Assembly: GCA_963790715.1 (NCBI GenBank)
Contig: CAWBPN010000013.1
Coordinates: forward strand, 124,001 to 188,000
DNA: 64,000 nucleotides
Origin: DCFW01 sp963790715
Lineage (GTDB): Bacteria > Bacteroidota > Bacteroidia > Bacteroidales > Bacteroidaceae
Reading direction: 5' to 3'
Of this stretch, positions 60,977 to 64,000 are shown piece by piece. The first letter of the stretch is position 1. The number at the start of each line of letters is the position of its first letter. Below the pieces are notes generated by a model, which ran no database searches, was not told the origin of the DNA, and saw nothing but the letters and a program-made list of their open reading frames with translations. A program made the translations under genes and the position numbers.

Positions 60977-61747
60977 ATGAATAAAACAAAAATTTGTGTA
61001 TTTACATTTATAACTTTTCTACCATATTATTTTATTATTACCGGTATATTACCCTTATTCAGTGTGAGGTTTGCAAATCTATCATTCCCATTATTTTATA
61101 TTGCTTACAGCATCATATTAGTTGCGATACTGTACATAATTCATAGGGGAAAGAATTTTTTATCTTATTTGGGTTTGGATAAAAACGTATTAAGGGCGAT
61201 TATATACGGAATAATATGTGTTTTGCCTATGTTATTATATTCTATTATATATGGTTCGTGGGATAGTTCTCTGCCAGTAATCAAGTTTATTAATATAATA
61301 ATGGTTTCCGGATTTTTTGAAGAACTTTTCTTTAGAGGGTTTCTTTTTGGACAATTATTTAGATATGCGGGATGGGGATTTATTCCGGCAAGCTTGATAG
61401 TTGCAATAATTTTCGGATGTGGTCACTTATATCAGGGGACGGACTTAATGTCGTCATTATCAGCTGTATTAGTAACCGGTCTTGGTAGTATTTTCTTTAG
61501 CTGGGTATATGTCGAATGTGAGTATAATTTATGGTGTCCTATTTTTCTACATACATTGATGAACTTTTCCTGGAGTGCGTTTATTATTTCTAGTAATGGA
61601 GCCGTAGGTAACATCGCAACAAATATTTTTCGCATAATGACAATTATTATTGCAATTGCTTTAGTTATATTCTATAAAAGGAAAAATGGAATGAGTTATC
61701 AGGTGACTGCAAAAAGCTTATGGGTTAGAAATTCTAAATTAGTATAG
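60977..61747 (+). CDS. CPBP-family membrane glutamic endopeptidase (Abi/CAAX type)
   Basis: A 256-residue protein with about seven to eight hydrophobic segments. Motif 1 FFEELFFRGFLFGQLF near 113-128 (Glu-Glu-x3-Arg) and motif 2 FGCGHLY near 145-151 (Phe-x3-His), then FLHTLMN, supply the catalytic site of the CPBP/Rce1-like family. These are inner-membrane proteases found in bacteriocin self-immunity and prenyl-protein processing. It has its own promoter-like sequence TAGTATCTTTGTTTT before the ATG. There is no obvious partner gene; it may be immunity to a small toxin. Confidence 0.88.
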   Translation: MNKTKICVFTFITFLPYYFIITGILPLFSVRFANLSFPLFYIAYSIILVAILYIIHRGKNFLSYLGLDKNVLRAIIYGIICVLPMLLYSIIYGSWDSSLPVIKFINIIMVSGFFEELFFRGFLFGQLFRYAGWGFIPASLIVAIIFGCGHLYQGTDLMSSLSAVLVTGLGSIFFSWVYVECEYNLWCPIFLHTLMNFSWSAFIISSNGAVGNIATNIFRIMTIIIAIALVIFYKRKNGMSYQVTAKSLWVRNSKLV

Positions 61748-61820
61748 TATTAACTGTATTTTGTTTTTCTATTTTATAATATTATTTTTGTAGTCGGTGC
61801 TGTAACGTAATATATGATTT

Positions 61821-63185
61821 ATGGATAAAATTGAGACATTAAATAATGAATGGCTATCTCTTCAACCGCTGAAAGATGATGATCTGAAAAGATTGAATGA
61901 TAAATTCAAACTTGAATTTAATTATAACTCCAATCATATTGAGGGTAATACACTTACATACGGACAAACGAAATTGTTGTTTATGTTTGATCAAACTTCA
62001 GGTAATTCAAGTTTAAAGGATTATGAGGAGATGAAAGCTCATAATGTGGGACTTGAGATGATGAAACAGGAAGCTGAAGATAAGGAACGCCCCCTGACTG
62101 AAAGTTTTATTCGTGAATTGAACCATACAATACTAGTAAAAAATTATTGGAGCAATGCAAAAACTCCCAACGGGGATGATACTCGTATTGAGGTGAAAGT
62201 AGGGGAATATAAAAGTAGACCGAACTCGGTTATTACCGTGACAGGTGAAAAGTTTGATTATGCTTCGCCTGAAGAAACTCCTGCTTTTATGACGTCTTTA
62301 GTCAAGTGGTATAATGAAGAAGTAAATAAAAATGAACTTTCTCCTGTGAAAATAGCGGCTTTGCTTCATTATAGGTATATACGCATCCATCCTTTTGAAG
62401 ATGGAAACGGTAGAATAGCCAGACTGTTGGTTAATTTCGTGCTTCATCGCTACGGTTATCCTATGATAGTTATTCATTCCGAAGATAAAGATAATTATTT
62501 GCGTATTCTTCATCAGTGTGATGTGGCTGTAGGCCTTACTCCGTCTGATGGTGCAAATGCTACGTTCGATAAAATAAAGCCATTTGTCGATTACCTGAAA
62601 GAGAGGCTGATTCATGCGTTGGAGATATCGATAAAAGCAGCTAAAGATGAAAATATTGAAGAGGATGATGATTTTGAAAAGCAATTAACTTTGCTGGAAC
62701 GTGAAGTTAAACAGAAAGAAGATAATGAAGCGAAGAAAAGATATTTCAATGAAGAAGATGTGCGAAACATTTTAAAATATGTGTTCTTTCCCTTGGTTGA
62801 TGAATTTGAAAATGCTAGAGAATTGCTTTTTAAGAAGTGGTTCAAATTTACTACGAGTTGTCCGGCACGCATATCGAAAAGATATGATGGTGAGGAAGGT
62901 TTTACAGTTAGCAAGGATTTGGTTATTACAGATGATTATATTCGTAATGCCAAATCTATTTGGTATGATTGTGAATTAGGATGTCCCAGAAATGATTTGT
63001 TGGGCACATTATCTATTACTCGCTCTTTTCACATAACATTAGAGAAAAACAAATATCATATAGTTGAATACTGTAATCAGGACTTTCTTTATGGTGAATA
63101 CCCTTCAGAAGAAAAATTGGTAAAAATAGTATCTTCATTTAAGCAAGATCTTATCAGTACAATTAAAGCGACTATTAATAAATAA
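61821..63185 (+). CDS. Fic-family AMP-transferase-like protein
   Basis: A 454-residue protein. HPFEDGNGRIARLLVNFVL from residue 190 is a complete Fic motif. FNYNSNHIEGNTLTYGQTKL has an S-x3-E-G inhibitory helix (Ser37 to Gly42), so it is a self-inhibited class II Fic protein. A central acidic/charged linker (EEDDDFEKQLTLLEREVKQK) precedes a C-terminal domain of unknown type. Such proteins AMPylate targets when the inhibitory Glu is displaced. No antitoxin gene is needed. It stands alone on the plus strand. Confidence 0.88.
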   Translation: MDKIETLNNEWLSLQPLKDDDLKRLNDKFKLEFNYNSNHIEGNTLTYGQTKLLFMFDQTSGNSSLKDYEEMKAHNVGLEMMKQEAEDKERPLTESFIRELNHTILVKNYWSNAKTPNGDDTRIEVKVGEYKSRPNSVITVTGEKFDYASPEETPAFMTSLVKWYNEEVNKNELSPVKIAALLHYRYIRIHPFEDGNGRIARLLVNFVLHRYGYPMIVIHSEDKDNYLRILHQCDVAVGLTPSDGANATFDKIKPFVDYLKERLIHALEISIKAAKDENIEEDDDFEKQLTLLEREVKQKEDNEAKKRYFNEEDVRNILKYVFFPLVDEFENARELLFKKWFKFTTSCPARISKRYDGEEGFTVSKDLVITDDYIRNAKSIWYDCELGCPRNDLLGTLSITRSFHITLEKNKYHIVEYCNQDFLYGEYPSEEKLVKIVSSFKQDLISTIKATINK

Positions 63186-63230
63186 GAGATAGGTATGATT
63201 ACATTTAATTATATAATAATGATGTAATAG

Positions 63231-63371
63231 GCGTGGCAAGAGTGATTTCAGATGGAGGATATGTTATATATTGTTGATGTCATAGTTGATCCTGAATATC
63301 AAAAAATGGGTATTGGAACAGAATTGATGTCGCATATATTAGATAGAATTCGTTCTTCATTGAATGACTGA
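63231..63371 (+). pseudogene. GNAT acetyltransferase fragment
   Basis: VARVISDGG in one frame and YIVDVIVDPEYQKMGIGTEL with MSHILDRIRSSLND in another form the core of a GNAT fold (acetyl-CoA loop Q-K-M-G-I-G-T). The N-terminal half and the end are missing and the frame changes once near 63265, so it is a remnant. Confidence 0.6.
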
Positions 63372-63403
63372 TAATATTGGTCACCGATATTTTCATTTTA
63401 TAG

Positions 63404-64000
63404 TTAGTATAAATCATCCAGTAGAATTTCATTTTGCATAATGCCGGAATATGAATTCTTTTTAACACCGTATGTCGTTACAAATGTGAGTTGAATGGAT
63501 TTATGAGATTTAGTTTCTTTCATAAATGTGGCGATTTTGTTGCGAAGATTTTTCTCATAATCCTTATCTATTGAAAATTCATTTTCAGAGAATTTCATCT
63601 CACACAGATTTATAGTGTTGTCGTTTCTGTCTATAACCAAATCAACTTGTGACCCTGCATCTTCAGAATCTTCACTAATGCTTCGCCATGAATATGTTTT
63701 TGACAATACTCCACTTATTCCCAAACACTTTTTTATCTGGTCAACATGTATTAGCGATAATAGTTCAAATGAATATCCTGCCCATGCATAAAAAGATGGC
63801 GTTCGTTGAAGTCCTGCCCACGACTGCAAATTACGAAACGAACTGCTACTTAAAAATCGGAAATAGAACAGTGTGAAAAAGTCTATCAACTGATACAATG
63901 AATTGCGTGTGGAACTTCCGTAATTTATATATTTGCGTATAAAACCGCATGAACCAAGATTCTCCAATATTGTAGTTAGTCCGTTACCTGAAAGAATACC
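63404..64000 (-). CDS. ATPase of the DUF234 group, C-terminal part (runs off window)
   Basis: The frame is open from position 64000 to the stop at 63404 (about 198 codons visible), so the gene starts outside the window. The visible part has a winged-helix-like segment (LENLGSCGFIRKYINYG, Q-L-I-D-F-F-T-L-F-Y-F-R-F) followed by the DUF234-type nuclease-like domain: GSQVDLVIDRNDNTINLCEM with KFSENEF (D-x-n-E-x-K pattern), then IQLTFVTTYGVKKNSYSG. The family pairs an N-terminal archaeal-type ATPase with this end domain. It is not known to me what these proteins do. Related ATPases occur at 5018 (dead) and 14478. Confidence 0.75.
   Translation of the reverse strand, partial: GILSGNGLTTILENLGSCGFIRKYINYGSSTRNSLYQLIDFFTLFYFRFLSSSSFRNLQSWAGLQRTPSFYAWAGYSFELLSLIHVDQIKKCLGISGVLSKTYSWRSISEDSEDAGSQVDLVIDRNDNTINLCEMKFSENEFSIDKDYEKNLRNKIATFMKETKSHKSIQLTFVTTYGVKKNSYSGIMQNEILLDDLY

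Overview
The window looks like a chromosome segment from a Bacteroidales bacterium (Bacteroides/Prevotella-like). The reasons are the low GC content, the many promoters of the form TTTG-N19-21-TAnnTTTG, the glmS / PurF-like / carA / carB gene order, an IS982-type insertion sequence, and families common in that order (DUF1593, VirE-like, RhuM, Fic, HipBST). The genus cannot be fixed from the sequence alone.

Layout. (1) 1-4720, minus strand: gltD (partial) and gltB, glutamate synthase; gltB is broken by a one-base homopolymer shift. (2) 5018-17400, accessory region: a dead ATPase gene behind three copies of a 14-bp motif. Then comes an operon-like run of M42 peptidase, a 44-residue peptide, a radical SAM/SPASM maturase with a PqqD-like N-terminus, and an SNF2 helicase. 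It converges on an adenosine-deaminase-like gene paired with a small HIRAN-like gene that carries a tandem expansion. An AAA ATPase and a three-gene HipBST toxin-antitoxin with three evenly spaced operators follow. (3) 17521-34583, core: glmS (frameshifted), PurF-like amidotransferase, carA, carB; a minus-strand aromatic amino acid operon (pheA, aminotransferase, DAHP synthase/chorismate mutase, tyrA) preceded by a classical Phe/Tyr-rich leader peptide and attenuator; recJ-recQ; a nucleotidyltransferase. (4) 34750-35114: four tRNA genes (Gly, Leu, Leu, Gly). (5) 35263-41310: decaying accessory DNA with truncated IrrE and esterase genes, a secreted DUF1593 protein, MntA/HepT toxin-antitoxin, and a frameshifted VirE/VapE-like gene. 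(6) 41416-63400: a defence island with an MmeI-like methyltransferase / helicase / small protein / GIY-YIG-ASCH operon, an IS982 element, a giant helicase-Vsr-like nuclease, an AlbA_2 (Schlafen-like) protein, a SLOG/DprA-like protein, RhuM copies, an OLD-like ATPase with a TOPRIM partner, a CPBP protease and a Fic protein. The window ends in another DUF234-type ATPase.

How the genes work together. The core operons cover glutamine-dependent nitrogen transfer (GltB, GlmS, PurF-like, CarA) and Phe/Tyr synthesis under attenuation. The accessory parts are mostly conflict systems. The least familiar grouping is 5620-13889: a RiPP-like peptide/maturase/peptidase set read into an SNF2 helicase, facing a deaminase/HIRAN pair. 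HIRAN and SNF2 modules are known to co-occur in one polypeptide, so the two operons may be related.

Caution: at least four reading-frame breaks (gltB, glmS, the VirE-like gene, and a small gene at 37807) are each repaired by a single-base change in a short homopolymer. This pattern suggests assembly errors rather than real gene loss.
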